From assembly GCF_020179385.1 (NCBI RefSeq), contig NZ_JAIBLJ010000005.1:1-64000 (forward strand): a DNA stretch of 64,000 nucleotides, read 5' to 3'. The notes below the pieces were generated by a model. It saw nothing but the letters and a program-made list of their open reading frames with translations, did no database searches and had not been told where the DNA came from. The translations under genes were made by a program, and so were the position numbers. This document shows positions 37,421-45,777 of the stretch, piece by piece. The first letter of the stretch is position 1. Every line of letters begins with the position of its first letter. Source of the stretch: Alkalihalobacillus sp. YIM B00296. GTDB lineage: Bacteria > Bacillota > Bacilli > Bacillales > Fictibacillaceae.

Positions 37421-37450
37421 GAAAACTCATCAGCGTATGAGTTTTCTTTT
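37421..37450 (+). terminator. Terminator of the FAD oxidase/MFS operon
   Basis: GAAAACTCAT pairs perfectly with ATGAGTTTTC around CAGCGT, followed by TTTTCC. Confidence 0.75.
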
Positions 37451-37460
37451 CCATAAAAAG

Positions 37461-37494
37461 AGGAGGACAATTTCCGAAAATTGTCCTCCTTTTT
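37461..37494. terminator. Bidirectional terminator next to the SDR gene
   Basis: AGGAGGACAATTT pairs with AAATTGTCCTCCT, followed by TTTTATTC on the plus strand and TTTTTATGG after CTC on the minus strand. It ends the minus-strand TRAP operon and backs up the plus-strand terminator. Confidence 0.8.
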
Positions 37495-37499
37495 ATTCT

Positions 37500-38291
37500 T
37501 TACAATGCTTTGACCATGCCGCCGTCGACTAGGAATGATTGTCCTGTTATATAGGTATTTGCTCCGGATCCAAGGAAAACGACCATTCTGGCGAATTCCT
37601 CAGGTGTTCCGTAGCGTTGAAGTGGTATCGACTTTTCTGTATTCTTGACATGCTCTTCATAGTCCAATCCAAGCTGCCCTGCACGAATTTCATCCAATTC
37701 AGCGACCCGGTCCGTACCAATTCGCCCGGGACCGACCGTATTGACGAGAATCTGATGCTCGGCAAGTTCCTGGGAAAGGCTTTTCGCAAGACCGACGATC
37801 CCTGCACGGAAAGTATTTGATAAAATCAAATTATCAAGCGGTTGTTTGATGGAAGATGAAGCAAAATTGATGATGCGCCCGCTTTGTTGCTTTTGCATAT
37901 GCGGAAGGACCTCGCGGATCAGCCGGATGAAACTCAACAAATTGAGCTCAAACGATTTTTGCCAGTCTTCATCCCTCATGTTCTCAAAACGGCCAGCAGG
38001 CGGTCCTCCGGCATTGTTGATCAGCACATCGACTGTCCCGTTCTTTTCCACAGCAGTGTTCACTAGATTTTTGATCTGATCATAATCCGTGATGTCACAG
38101 ACGAAATAATCGACATTTTCATTCCTTGTCTCATGGAAGATTTCCTCTTTTGCATGTTGAAGTTGTTCCTCGTTACGGCTTGAAATAAGGACATTCGCCC
38201 CTTCTCTTGCAAATTCCAACGCTGTGGCTTTTCCTAGTCCTTTACTTCCAGCAGTCACGATGACGCTCTTATTTTTCAATTGTAAGTCCAT
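37500..38291 (-). CDS. Atypical SDR oxidoreductase lacking the Tyr-Lys pair
   Basis: A 263-residue SDR-fold protein. The cofactor side is intact: TAGSKGLGKATAL, CDITD, NNAGGPP. At the active site the Ser run (FASSSIKQP) is followed by NLILSNTFRAG where YxxxK should be, so the usual catalytic Tyr and Lys are absent. The C terminus (GQSFLVDGGM) is canonical. A similar divergent group is common in Bacillus and annotated only as SDR. ATG 38291 starts one base after the FAH-family stop, so it is the last gene of the TRAP operon. Its reaction, if any, is unknown. Confidence 0.85.
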   Translation of the reverse strand: MDLQLKNKSVIVTAGSKGLGKATALEFAREGANVLISSRNEEQLQHAKEEIFHETRNENVDYFVCDITDYDQIKNLVNTAVEKNGTVDVLINNAGGPPAGRFENMRDEDWQKSFELNLLSFIRLIREVLPHMQKQQSGRIINFASSSIKQPLDNLILSNTFRAGIVGLAKSLSQELAEHQILVNTVGPGRIGTDRVAELDEIRAGQLGLDYEEHVKNTEKSIPLQRYGTPEEFARMVVFLGSGANTYITGQSFLVDGGMVKAL

Positions 38292-38292
38292 G

Positions 38293-39177
38293 TTATGATT
38301 CTTCCTTTCTACGCTTCAAATCCTTGACTGGATTGACGAGTGGATGGAATCCTTCAATGTGGCATTCGACCACATCTCCGTCCTGGATGACGACAGCACC
38401 CGGCGTCCCTGTCGAAATGATATCCCCCGGGAGCAGAGTCATCACCTTTGAATGGAAGCTCACCAGGTCATACGGGTTGAAAGTCATGTTCTGTACTTTA
38501 TTTTTACGGTGGAGTTCGCCATTGATCATGGTTGAGACCTCCAGATTCATCAATTCCTCTATTTCATCTGATGTAACGAGTTCCGGTCCGAAGCTGAAAA
38601 ATGTATCGAAGCTTTTTGAACGGGTCAAGTACCTTGGATTGACCTGTAAAATATCTTCCGCCGTCATATCGATGATCGTCGTGTATCCGGCGATGTAAGA
38701 CTCCGCGTCATCTTCGGAAACATCCTTGCACATTTTACCGATAATGACACCCAACTCCGCTTCAGCTGTCGTCCTCTCGGATTGATGAGGAATGGTGATC
38801 GTATCTTTTGGTCCGATGATCGTCGTATCAGGTTTCATAAAACTTGCCGGTTCTGTCGAAGGTGCTTTTTCATGGAGGTCTGACGCATGCTCGACATAGT
38901 TGAGACCGATGCCCCAAATCTTTCGCGGATGGCGATAGAGAGGACCGAATTGAACGCCGTCTGCCGGGTGACCAAGATCATCTTTCAGCCGTTCCAAATC
39001 AACAGAATCCCACCAGATTCGAAAGGTACTGAAAGCTTCCGGTTGGATTAAATCATACAATGTTTCCGGATGATCAAGGTTCAAGTAACGATTGATTTCT
39101 GATACGACAATCGCTTTACCGTCCACAAGAACGGCAGCATTTTCTTTTTCCCCTACCATGATTGTTGCCAAACGCAT
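38293..39177 (-). CDS. Fumarylacetoacetate hydrolase family protein
   Basis: About 294 residues in the FAH/2-hydroxyhepta-2,4-diene-1,7-dioate isomerase family, which cleave or isomerise beta-diketo acids or decarboxylate oxaloacetate-like acids. KIWGIGLNYVEHASD opens the catalytic domain, TAEAELGVIIGKMC holds the metal-ligand Glu residues, IIDMTAEDIL takes the place of the usual NDxSARD, and GDIISTGTPGAV is the C-terminal signature. ATG 39177 is preferred (AGGGGG 8 bases upstream). It follows the TRAP permease by 15 bases, so the imported acid may be its substrate. Confidence 0.88.
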   Translation of the reverse strand: MRLATIMVGEKENAAVLVDGKAIVVSEINRYLNLDHPETLYDLIQPEAFSTFRIWWDSVDLERLKDDLGHPADGVQFGPLYRHPRKIWGIGLNYVEHASDLHEKAPSTEPASFMKPDTTIIGPKDTITIPHQSERTTAEAELGVIIGKMCKDVSEDDAESYIAGYTTIIDMTAEDILQVNPRYLTRSKSFDTFFSFGPELVTSDEIEELMNLEVSTMINGELHRKNKVQNMTFNPYDLVSFHSKVMTLLPGDIISTGTPGAVVIQDGDVVECHIEGFHPLVNPVKDLKRRKEES

Positions 39178-39192
39178 TTTTGACACCCCCTG

Positions 39193-41331
39193 TTATTTTG
39201 CTGAAAGCGACGTTTCAGATGATGTTGATTTTTTCACATAGGCCGTAATGAACAGTAACGCTAATACCCCTAATCCGATCAAATCTGTAAATAATCCAGG
39301 ATAGATCAATAACAATGCTCCTATGCACGAAATGATGCGTAACCAAGCCGGCACACGTTCATTGATGTACCCTTCTACCGTAACCGATAACAAGAATACA
39401 CCTAATAAGGAGGTGACGCCAATGAGCAAGACTGTAGTGAATGTGGCATCTAACATGAGCATTTCCGGTGAAAACACAAACATGAACGGAACGATGAAGC
39501 CTGCGATCGCAAGCACCATTGCCTGTACACCTGTCTTGTTCGGATTCCCGCCGCTGATCCCTGCTCCCGCAAAGGCGGCAAGTGCAACAGGTGGTGTGAT
39601 GTTAGCAAAAATACCGAAATAGAAAACGAACATGTGTGCAACGAATACAGCATTCGCCGTATTACCGGTAAGTTCCTGGAACAACGGTAATTGTAAAAGG
39701 ATCGGTGCGGCCATCGTACTTGTGATGATATAGGTCGGGATGCTTGGAAGCCCCATTCCTAAGATGATTGACGTGATCATCGTCAATACAAGCGTGATCA
39801 ACAACTGGATAAGCGGGCTGTTGACAGCTGAACCGATACTGACAATGCTGTTTGCAATCTCTAGGGCAACCCCTGTAAGAGAGGCGATACCGACGACAAT
39901 ACCTACTGCACCACAAGCAAGTGCTACAGGAATCGTCGTTCTTGCCCCATTTTCGAGAGCTTCTGCACAATCCTTGATATCCACTTCCTCTGCTTCAATT
40001 TTTAACACCTTACGCCAAATATTGATTGCAGCAGGAATGGCAATGATGAGCACGAGCTCCCACCAGTCACTGCGCAATGAACCGCCTGTCAATGCAGGTC
40101 CGAAGATCAATGCGAACGAAACGGCTGACATGATTGCTAGCATCCTGGTTGAGCCGGCGATAATGACTGTCGCAATGATCGACCAGAATGCAGCGAAGAA
40201 CGGAGTCTTCCCTGAGAAAAGCAAATACAAAAGAATGAACATCGGGATTAACAGATGCCCGCGTTCCACCATGACTTCCTTGAACCTCGGCAGCTGCGCT
40301 TTAGGGATACCTTTCAATCCTCGCTTTGATGCACGGAAATGGACCTGAAGCAGAATACCGATGTAAAAGAGCAATGCAGGAATGATACCTGCTAAGATGA
40401 CCTTCGTATAAGGAATGTTGAGATTTTCAGCCATGATGAAGGCTGCTGCTCCCATGATCGGCGGCAAGATTTGCCCTCCGACACTGGCTGCTGCTTCAAC
40501 AGCCCCTGCAAACTCTCTTTTATACCCGATCTTCTTCATTAATGGAATGGTGAAGGTCCCTGTCGTAACGACGTTGGCGATTGCAGAACCGTTGATCGAG
40601 CCTAAGAACCCGCTCGCAAGGACAGCCACTTTTGCTGGCCCGCCTTTCGTATGGCCTGCAACTGCTAATGCCATATCATTGAATAGTTGACCCATTCCAG
40701 ACTTCCCGAGAAATGCCCCGAATAAAATGAAAAGGATGATATAAGAAGCCGAAACACCAATCGCCGTCCCTAAAATCCCTTCAGTTATATAAACGAGTTG
40801 AGCGATAATCTGTTTCGAGACGTTCAGAACAACCGGGCTGGTCAATTCAGGATAGATGGATAGCTTTACATGGAATCCGTATGCCAGGAATCCGAGTCCT
40901 AAGATGACGAGTCCCCATCCAGTCACACGGCGTGTCAGCTCCAACAAAAGAATGATCGCCAAAACACCGACATAAAAATCCGTGTCATTGATCCGCCCGC
41001 CAGTCTGGATGATCCGTTCTGCTGTCATCAACATATAGATCCCGACAAACATGGAAAGCCCAGCTGTAATGTAGTCAATAATCGGTACTGTTCCCTTCCC
41101 TTTCTTCTTCAAGACCGGATATAAGAGGAACCCGATTGTCATCAATGTATAAAGATGGATGCTCCGTTGCTTGACGTCTACGAGTGCACCCGCATATGAC
41201 GTGTATAAATGGAAAATGGATAAGGTAACGGCTGCAATCGTAATGAACCATAATACCGGTTTAGCTATAGAGGTCCTGACGTTGCTTTCCCGGTCGTATT
41301 TTTCGACCACATCTTTCATTTCTTCTGCCAT
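39193..41331 (-). CDS. TRAP transporter permease, fused 4TM-12TM type
   Basis: A 712-residue integral membrane protein that joins the small (DctQ-like) and large (DctM-like) TRAP subunits, as is normal with TAXI-type binding proteins. The N-terminal part (about 25-180) has four or five membrane segments. The large part (about 190-690) includes GASGFLGSINGSAIANVVTTG in pattern and MGLPSIPTYIITSTMAAP, conserved in the substrate channel. It takes up a small organic acid in symport with Na+ or H+. Its binding protein is two genes upstream, with a DUF1850 protein between. Confidence 0.93.
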   Translation of the reverse strand: MAEEMKDVVEKYDRESNVRTSIAKPVLWFITIAAVTLSIFHLYTSYAGALVDVKQRSIHLYTLMTIGFLLYPVLKKKGKGTVPIIDYITAGLSMFVGIYMLMTAERIIQTGGRINDTDFYVGVLAIILLLELTRRVTGWGLVILGLGFLAYGFHVKLSIYPELTSPVVLNVSKQIIAQLVYITEGILGTAIGVSASYIILFILFGAFLGKSGMGQLFNDMALAVAGHTKGGPAKVAVLASGFLGSINGSAIANVVTTGTFTIPLMKKIGYKREFAGAVEAAASVGGQILPPIMGAAAFIMAENLNIPYTKVILAGIIPALLFYIGILLQVHFRASKRGLKGIPKAQLPRFKEVMVERGHLLIPMFILLYLLFSGKTPFFAAFWSIIATVIIAGSTRMLAIMSAVSFALIFGPALTGGSLRSDWWELVLIIAIPAAINIWRKVLKIEAEEVDIKDCAEALENGARTTIPVALACGAVGIVVGIASLTGVALEIANSIVSIGSAVNSPLIQLLITLVLTMITSIILGMGLPSIPTYIITSTMAAPILLQLPLFQELTGNTANAVFVAHMFVFYFGIFANITPPVALAAFAGAGISGGNPNKTGVQAMVLAIAGFIVPFMFVFSPEMLMLDATFTTVLLIGVTSLLGVFLLSVTVEGYINERVPAWLRIISCIGALLLIYPGLFTDLIGLGVLALLFITAYVKKSTSSETSLSAK

Positions 41332-41335
41332 GATC

Positions 41336-41821
41336 TCACCTCACAATGAATAGTAGTTTTTGCGACAATGCTTGTATGGATGGCATGGTTTTGGTTTCAA
41401 TGGTATATGCTGTACCGGGCTGGTTCATCTCGATCGTATTTCCATCAATTATGAACTTGTGCCCTGTCGTTTTTCCAGTGCGAATACGCAGCTCTTTCCC
41501 GATTTCACGATTGATCCCGACCATATACACCCAGCCATCTTTTATATACGTATCATTACCTGCATTGCTCGGAACACCTGCCCCGAAGGTTTTAAATCTC
41601 GTTCCATCAATATAAATCAGGTTCTCTTTCACTTGGAAAAATTCTTCCCATAATTCCTTCTCAACCGAGTGACGCCATTGGATCGTAAACGAACTTCCTG
41701 CTGCAGCTGGTTGAATGACCTTGATATCGGTATCTGTTTTGAGGATCAGGTATGGTTTTGGAATAAACGAAAGCGCGATCCCGATGATAATCGCCGCCAT
41801 CAAAAGGTATCGAAGCCTCAT
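41336..41821 (-). CDS. DUF1850 protein of the TAXI-TRAP system
   Basis: A 161-residue protein with an N-terminal membrane segment (LLMAAIIIGIALSFI) and an outside domain containing FTIQWRHSVEKELWEE, the defining DUF1850 motif (RHSV). DUF1850 genes are nearly always found between TAXI binding proteins and fused permeases, so a helper role in transport is inferred; the mechanism is unknown. It lies 4 bases before the permease gene. The terminator-like hairpin at 41825-41855 sits just before its start. Confidence 0.85.
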   Translation of the reverse strand: MRLRYLLMAAIIIGIALSFIPKPYLILKTDTDIKVIQPAAAGSSFTIQWRHSVEKELWEEFFQVKENLIYIDGTRFKTFGAGVPSNAGNDTYIKDGWVYMVGINREIGKELRIRTGKTTGHKFIIDGNTIEMNQPGTAYTIETKTMPSIQALSQKLLFIVR

Positions 41822-41824
41822 GGT

Positions 41825-41855
41825 AAAAAAAGGGCACCTCCCTGATGCCCTTTTT
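41825..41855 (-). terminator. Attenuating hairpin between binding protein and DUF1850 gene
   Basis: AAAAAGGGCA pairs with TGCCCTTTTT on the minus strand and ends in seven T: a full intrinsic terminator inside the operon, 4 bases upstream of the DUF1850 start codon. It should make the binding protein more abundant than the membrane genes by partial termination. The only GGGAGG lies in its loop, so folding may also limit DUF1850 translation. Confidence 0.7.
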
Positions 41856-41862
41856 CCTCGAC

Positions 41863-42861
41863 TTATTCAGTGATGCCTTGTTCTTCATAGAATTTCTTCG
41901 CTCCAGGGTGCAAGTCGACGATCAGCCCTTTCGCAATTTCATCCCGGTCAAGCTGCTTCAATGCGCCTACTGCAACTCCATCGGTACCGAGATATTCGTA
42001 ATAACGTTTCGTCAAATCATAAACAAGGTCTTCACTCAAGTCTGGTGGAACGATGATCATGTTTTGGATTCCGACTGTCTTCACTTCTTCATCCAAACCA
42101 TACGCTGCTTCATTACCAGCTTCGATTGTGAATTCCTTATAGAAAGGATACTTGTCCATCAATTTCGTTGCTAAATCATCTTTAATTTCAACAAAATTCA
42201 CGTCTGTCTGTTGCATGAGGTCTGTAATGTTGCTGTTCGGAACTCCTGATGTGAAGAAGGCTGCATCCAGGCTGCCGTTCTTCATTTCCTGGACACTGTC
42301 CGCATAACCTGTATGTGTCACTTTTGAAAGGTCATCATACGTTATTCCAGCTGCTTCAAGTACTTTCTTCGCACTTTGTTCAACACCGGAGCCTACTTGT
42401 CCAACACCGACTTTTTTACCTTTCAGATCTTCGATTGTTTCGATGTTACTGCCTTTTAATGCCACAACCTGGACAACGTTTTGGTACATACCTGCCATAG
42501 CTGTGATTTGGACTTTGTTCCCTTCAAACTGTCCTTCTCCGTTAATCGCTTCATAACCGACATCACTCATGATGATGGACATCTGATTAAGACCGTCCTG
42601 GATGTTTTGTATATTCGCGACGGATGCACCTGTCGATTCGACGGTTACATTCGAGACAAGGTCACTTTCTTCAAAAATCGGCTTCAATGCCCCCCCAATC
42701 GGATAATAGACACCAGATGTACCACCTGTTCCAAATACGATGGATTGAGCTTCTCCTGAACCGCCGTCAGATCCACCTTCTCCTCCTGAAGAACCATTGC
42801 TGCATGCGGCTATCAACATTGAGAGTGCGAGTATGAACATAAATATGAGTTTTCTTTTCAC
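41863..42861 (-). CDS. TAXI family TRAP transporter solute-binding lipoprotein
   Basis: A 332-residue extracellular binding protein. The signal peptide ends in the lipobox MLIAACSNG, followed by a Gly/Ser linker (GSSGGEGGSDGGSG). The ligand domain begins IVFGTGGTSGVYYPIGGAL, the TAXI signature, and includes VKTIGIQNMIIV-like late strands. Ligands of this family include glutamate, 2-oxoglutarate and related acids. Start is GTG 42861 with GGGGAGGG 7 bases upstream. First gene of the operon, 33 bases downstream of a perfect cre site. Confidence 0.93.
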   Translation of the reverse strand: MKRKLIFMFILALSMLIAACSNGSSGGEGGSDGGSGEAQSIVFGTGGTSGVYYPIGGALKPIFEESDLVSNVTVESTGASVANIQNIQDGLNQMSIIMSDVGYEAINGEGQFEGNKVQITAMAGMYQNVVQVVALKGSNIETIEDLKGKKVGVGQVGSGVEQSAKKVLEAAGITYDDLSKVTHTGYADSVQEMKNGSLDAAFFTSGVPNSNITDLMQQTDVNFVEIKDDLATKLMDKYPFYKEFTIEAGNEAAYGLDEEVKTVGIQNMIIVPPDLSEDLVYDLTKRYYEYLGTDGVAVGALKQLDRDEIAKGLIVDLHPGAKKFYEEQGITE

Positions 42862-42894
42862 GTGTGTTCCCTCCCCAAATAATTAATATATACA

Positions 42895-42908
42895 TGATAT
42901 CGTTTTCA
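42895..42908 (-). promoter_or_regulatory. Perfect CcpA cre site upstream of the TRAP operon
   Basis: The minus strand reads TGAAAACGATATCA, matching TGWAANCGNTNWCA at every defined position. It lies 33-47 bases before the GTG start of the binding-protein gene, in the promoter or early leader. CcpA-HPr(Ser-P) bound here should repress the operon when glucose-like sugars are present. Confidence 0.75.
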
Positions 42909-42995
42909 TTGATATTTTTGAATGTTTAGAACATATTGGACATTTTGGTCATTTTGGTCATGGGGAAATTAAGCCTTTTTTGGGGTTGTTTCTTT

Positions 42996-43070
42996 GTTTT
43001 TGTAGATGATTCCGTTATTTTGTAGATTATTTTTCATTTTTGTAGATTGCTCCCTCTCCATCGTAGAAAA
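42996..43070. repeat. 20-bp phased array B (4 units)
   Basis: TTTTTGTAGAT-type units have GTAGA at 43002, 43022, 43042 and 43063 (steps 20, 20, 21). It lies between the divergent TRAP operon and isoaspartyl dipeptidase gene. The unit is unlike those of arrays A, C and D, but the period is the same. Confidence 0.75.
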
Positions 43071-43136
43071 AACGTTCGATGAGCTATAATGAACACAACA
43101 AAGTGGTAACACTATACATAGAAAGGGGCTAGCTCT

Positions 43137-44315
43137 ATGTTGATTTTAATACGTAACGGAGAAGTTTACGCTCCAGAATATCTTGGTCAAAAAGATATTT
43201 TGATCGTGAATGATAAAATTGGATTTGTCGAAGATCACATTGAAGTGCCAGAGGGTTTCTTTTCCCAACAGATCCAGGTAATCGAGGCAGATGGTAAAAT
43301 TGCCGTACCCGGCTTCATCGACTCACATGTCCATATCATCGGTGGTGGGGGTGAAGGAAGCTTTAAAACACGTACACCTGAAATAAAGCTGACGGATGCC
43401 ACTTTAGCAGGGATCACAACATTGATTGGGGTCATCGGTACTGATGGAACGACACGGACGATGACCAGTCTTGTAGCCAAGGCTAAAGCACTTGAAGAGG
43501 AAGGGATCACCTGTTTTGTCCAAACCGGATCCTATCAAGTCCCTGTCAAAACTCTGACTGGTAGAATCGAAGACGATATCATCCTTGTGGATAGGATCAT
43601 CGGGGCTGGTGAAATCGCGATCGCTGACCACCGTTCATCACAACCGACTGTGGAAGAATTGGCAAAGATCGGGGCTGCTGCACGGAACGGCGGTATTTTA
43701 TCCGGGAAAGCGGGTATCGTCAACGTCCATATAGGTGACAGCAAGGATTGCTTGAAGCTTCTTGAGGAAGTCGTCGAGCGTACAGACCTGCCGATCAAAC
43801 AGTTCTATCCCACCCATATCAACCGGAATCCGCATGTGTTCAAAGCCGGGATCAAATATGCGAAAAAAGGCGGGTATGTCGACTTTACGACAAGTACCAT
43901 CCCTCAATTTCTTCATGAGGGAGAGATCAGATGCAGCAGAGGACTGAAACGGATGCTTGATGAAGGGGTTCCGATCGAGCAGATCACCTTCACATCAGAT
44001 GCCCAAGGGAGCCTGCCGGATTTCAGTCCTGATGGCGAACTGAAAGGGCTCAAAATAGGAAAAGTATCAAGCTTGTTCGCGGCTGCCCAGGAGGCAGTCC
44101 TAAAAGAGGGTATCCCATTGGAGACTGCGCTCAAAGTGATCACTTCAAATCCAGCACAGATCCTCAAGTTGAAAGGTAAAGGGTTGATTGGGGCTGGCTT
44201 TGATGGTGATATCGTCCTTTTGGACAAAGAATCACTTGAAATAAGGGACGTATTTGCAAAAGGGAAAATGATGGTGGAAGAGCGAAAAGCGATTGTAAAA
44301 GGGACATTTGAATAA
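43137..44315 (+). CDS. iadA: Beta-aspartyl-peptidase (isoaspartyl dipeptidase)
   Basis: A 392-residue amidohydrolase that cleaves beta-linked Asp dipeptides from protein breakdown. GFIDSHVHIIGGGGEG carries the first zinc ligands, LSGKAGIVNVHIGD the carboxylated-Lys region and a zinc His, FYPTHINRNPHVF another His with the substrate Arg, and FTSDAQGSLP the catalytic Asp. AAAGGGG precedes ATG 43137. It is divergent from the TAXI-TRAP operon. Its product, aspartate, would be a C4 acid source, in line with the dicarboxylate genes around it. An R1 repeat begins at its stop codon. Confidence 0.92.
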   Translation: MLILIRNGEVYAPEYLGQKDILIVNDKIGFVEDHIEVPEGFFSQQIQVIEADGKIAVPGFIDSHVHIIGGGGEGSFKTRTPEIKLTDATLAGITTLIGVIGTDGTTRTMTSLVAKAKALEEEGITCFVQTGSYQVPVKTLTGRIEDDIILVDRIIGAGEIAIADHRSSQPTVEELAKIGAAARNGGILSGKAGIVNVHIGDSKDCLKLLEEVVERTDLPIKQFYPTHINRNPHVFKAGIKYAKKGGYVDFTTSTIPQFLHEGEIRCSRGLKRMLDEGVPIEQITFTSDAQGSLPDFSPDGELKGLKIGKVSSLFAAAQEAVLKEGIPLETALKVITSNPAQILKLKGKGLIGAGFDGDIVLLDKESLEIRDVFAKGKMMVEERKAIVKGTFE

Positions 44316-44402
44316 GAAAAGCGTAAACGCCCTGATCAGCCACGAAGGTCACTGGAAGTCCGATGAGGAGGCTGTGGCCGCCGCAGGAGGACTGAAGGTG
44401 CG
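44314..44402 (+). repeat. Dispersed repeat R1, shortened copy
   Basis: Matches R1 from AAGAAAAGCG through GGAGGACTGAAG and lacks the right part. The new end GGTGCGTTTAC pairs with GTAAACGC at its left end, where the other copies have CAAACGC, so the terminal pairing is kept despite the deletion. It starts at the last base pairs of the iadA stop codon. Confidence 0.75.
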
Positions 44403-44441
44403 TTTACAAACGTTTTATACCTTCTGTTCTTGTTAAAGGGT

Positions 44442-44499
44442 GAATACTCATATATTCATGAATCTAGCTTATAAAACCAGAATTCGGCTTATATATGAA
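44442..44499. repeat. Phased array F (3 units)
   Basis: GAATACTCATATA, GAATCTAGCTTATA and GAATTCGGCTTATA begin at 44442, 44460 and 44480 (steps 18 and 20). It lies between repeats R1 and R2 in the gene-free stretch 44316-44649. Confidence 0.5.
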
Positions 44500-44521
44500 A
44501 AGGGAATGCCAAAAACAAAAA

Positions 44522-44639
44522 GGGGCTGTCCCATTAGTGTCTGACTCTCACCGTCCCTAGCAACATTTTGAGAAAAAGTGTGTTTTTGAAACAAAATGTT
44601 GTGTGGTGGTGTCTGACACTATTGTTTTGGGACAGCCCC
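44522..44639 (-). repeat. R2 hairpin repeat acting as terminator (copy 2)
   Basis: Same 118-bp element as at 14391, almost identical. The inner arms CAACATTTTG and CAAAATGTTG pair perfectly here. On the minus strand it ends in TTTTTGTTTTT, and it begins 10 bases after the stop codon of the oxidoreductase gene, the same position relative to the gene as copy 1. Confidence 0.8.
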
Positions 44640-44649
44640 TTTTAAGTCC

Positions 44650-45639
44650 TTATTTTTCTGTCCCGAAGACGATGTCATTTTGTTTTCTGGCCGTTTCCGT
44701 GATTCTCAATACAGCCCGACTTAAATCGGTCAGCTTATGATAGGCTTCCAGGTCATTTTCTTCTATTATCTTTGCAAAGGTTTCAATTTCATAAATCATG
44801 TCGTTTTCATTCAGCGCTTCTCCAAGTTTTTCGCTCTTTTTGGTTTTGCGATCAACCAATGAAATCTTATTGATCGGAGCAACATGGTCCAGTACGAGCG
44901 ACACTTGCTCACCGTGGATTTCTGATGGAGTGAACGAATGAGCAATCTTTGAACATAAAACGGTACAAATGAATCCGTCATATTCCATGACCAGAGTCCC
45001 GCTTCCGTCAACCCCGCTTTCCAGCATGACAGGGTGATAGGAAACCTTTTCAGGCTCTCCGAATACGTATACCGCTAAACTGACCGGATAAACGCCAAGA
45101 TCGACCAACGTTCCTCCCGAAAAATCGGTTGAAAAGATATTTGGCCTCTCTCCTTCTAAGAACCGGTCATACCGTGAAGAGTATTGGATGTAATGGAAGA
45201 CCGCACTTCGAAGTTTTCCAGCCTTATCTACCTGCTCCTTCAGAAGTTTGGCGTTTGGCGAGTGGATATTCCGCATCGCCTCAAATAAAAAAACACCATT
45301 TTCTTCAGCAACTTGATAGGCATCTTCCAACTCAGCTGTATTCGAGAAAATCGGTTTTTCACAAATGACATGCTTTTTGTGTCGTAAAAAAAGCTTCGCA
45401 TGCCCGTAATGATGGGAGTTGGGGGATGCAAGATAGACTGCATCGATCTCCTCGCTTGCTGCCATCTCTTCCAAATCGTCATAAATCTGGGAGGCATCGT
45501 ATTTATCGCTTATTTTTCTCGCATTTTCAATCGATCTTGAGTAAACCGCCGTCAATTTCATTTTCCCGCTTTCCTTCGCCGCTTCGATAAAGGATTCCGT
45601 AATCCAGCTTGTCCCGACCGTTCCAAATTTCATCATCAT
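44650..45639 (-). CDS. Gfo/Idh/MocA family oxidoreductase
   Basis: A 329-residue NAD(P)-dependent dehydrogenase. The Rossmann start is FGTVGTSWITESFIEAA, and VICEKP (residues 94-99) holds the conserved Lys of the family. The C-terminal domain has GGTLVDLGVYPVSLAVYVFG, which carries the His/Tyr-type active-site region. Substrates in the family are sugars, inositols or dihydrodiols; none is indicated here. ATG 45639 opens with three ATG codons; AAGGCGG is upstream. Ends at repeat R2. No sugar gene next to it. Confidence 0.88.
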   Translation of the reverse strand: MMMKFGTVGTSWITESFIEAAKESGKMKLTAVYSRSIENARKISDKYDASQIYDDLEEMAASEEIDAVYLASPNSHHYGHAKLFLRHKKHVICEKPIFSNTAELEDAYQVAEENGVFLFEAMRNIHSPNAKLLKEQVDKAGKLRSAVFHYIQYSSRYDRFLEGERPNIFSTDFSGGTLVDLGVYPVSLAVYVFGEPEKVSYHPVMLESGVDGSGTLVMEYDGFICTVLCSKIAHSFTPSEIHGEQVSLVLDHVAPINKISLVDRKTKKSEKLGEALNENDMIYEIETFAKIIEENDLEAYHKLTDLSRAVLRITETARKQNDIVFGTEK

Positions 45640-45777
45640 ATTATGTACACCGCCTTTTCAGAGTTACTACAAGAATACTAATTGTCGATGTCAGTTTCGA
45701 TTCATTTGCATCTTTTTGATGACATTTTTCGGTGCTGTCCGAAAGTAGGCCTCCGGATGATAGTCTTAGATTGCTTT

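Noticed and set aside
37373-37456. 27-codon frame MLGRKMKIRGKHMHMEENSS.. with GAGGTG upstream
   Set aside because: Its 3' half is the terminator hairpin of the preceding operon, and the composition is not protein-like.
42941-43070. Short repeats such as ATTTTGGTC and TTTTGTAGAT considered as a CRISPR array
   Set aside because: Units are degenerate, only 20 bp apart, without spacers of constant length and without cas genes.
39193-44315. TRAP operon and iadA considered as a horizontally acquired island
   Set aside because: Base composition, ribosome sites and cre control look like the surroundings; no integrase, tRNA or direct repeats at the borders.
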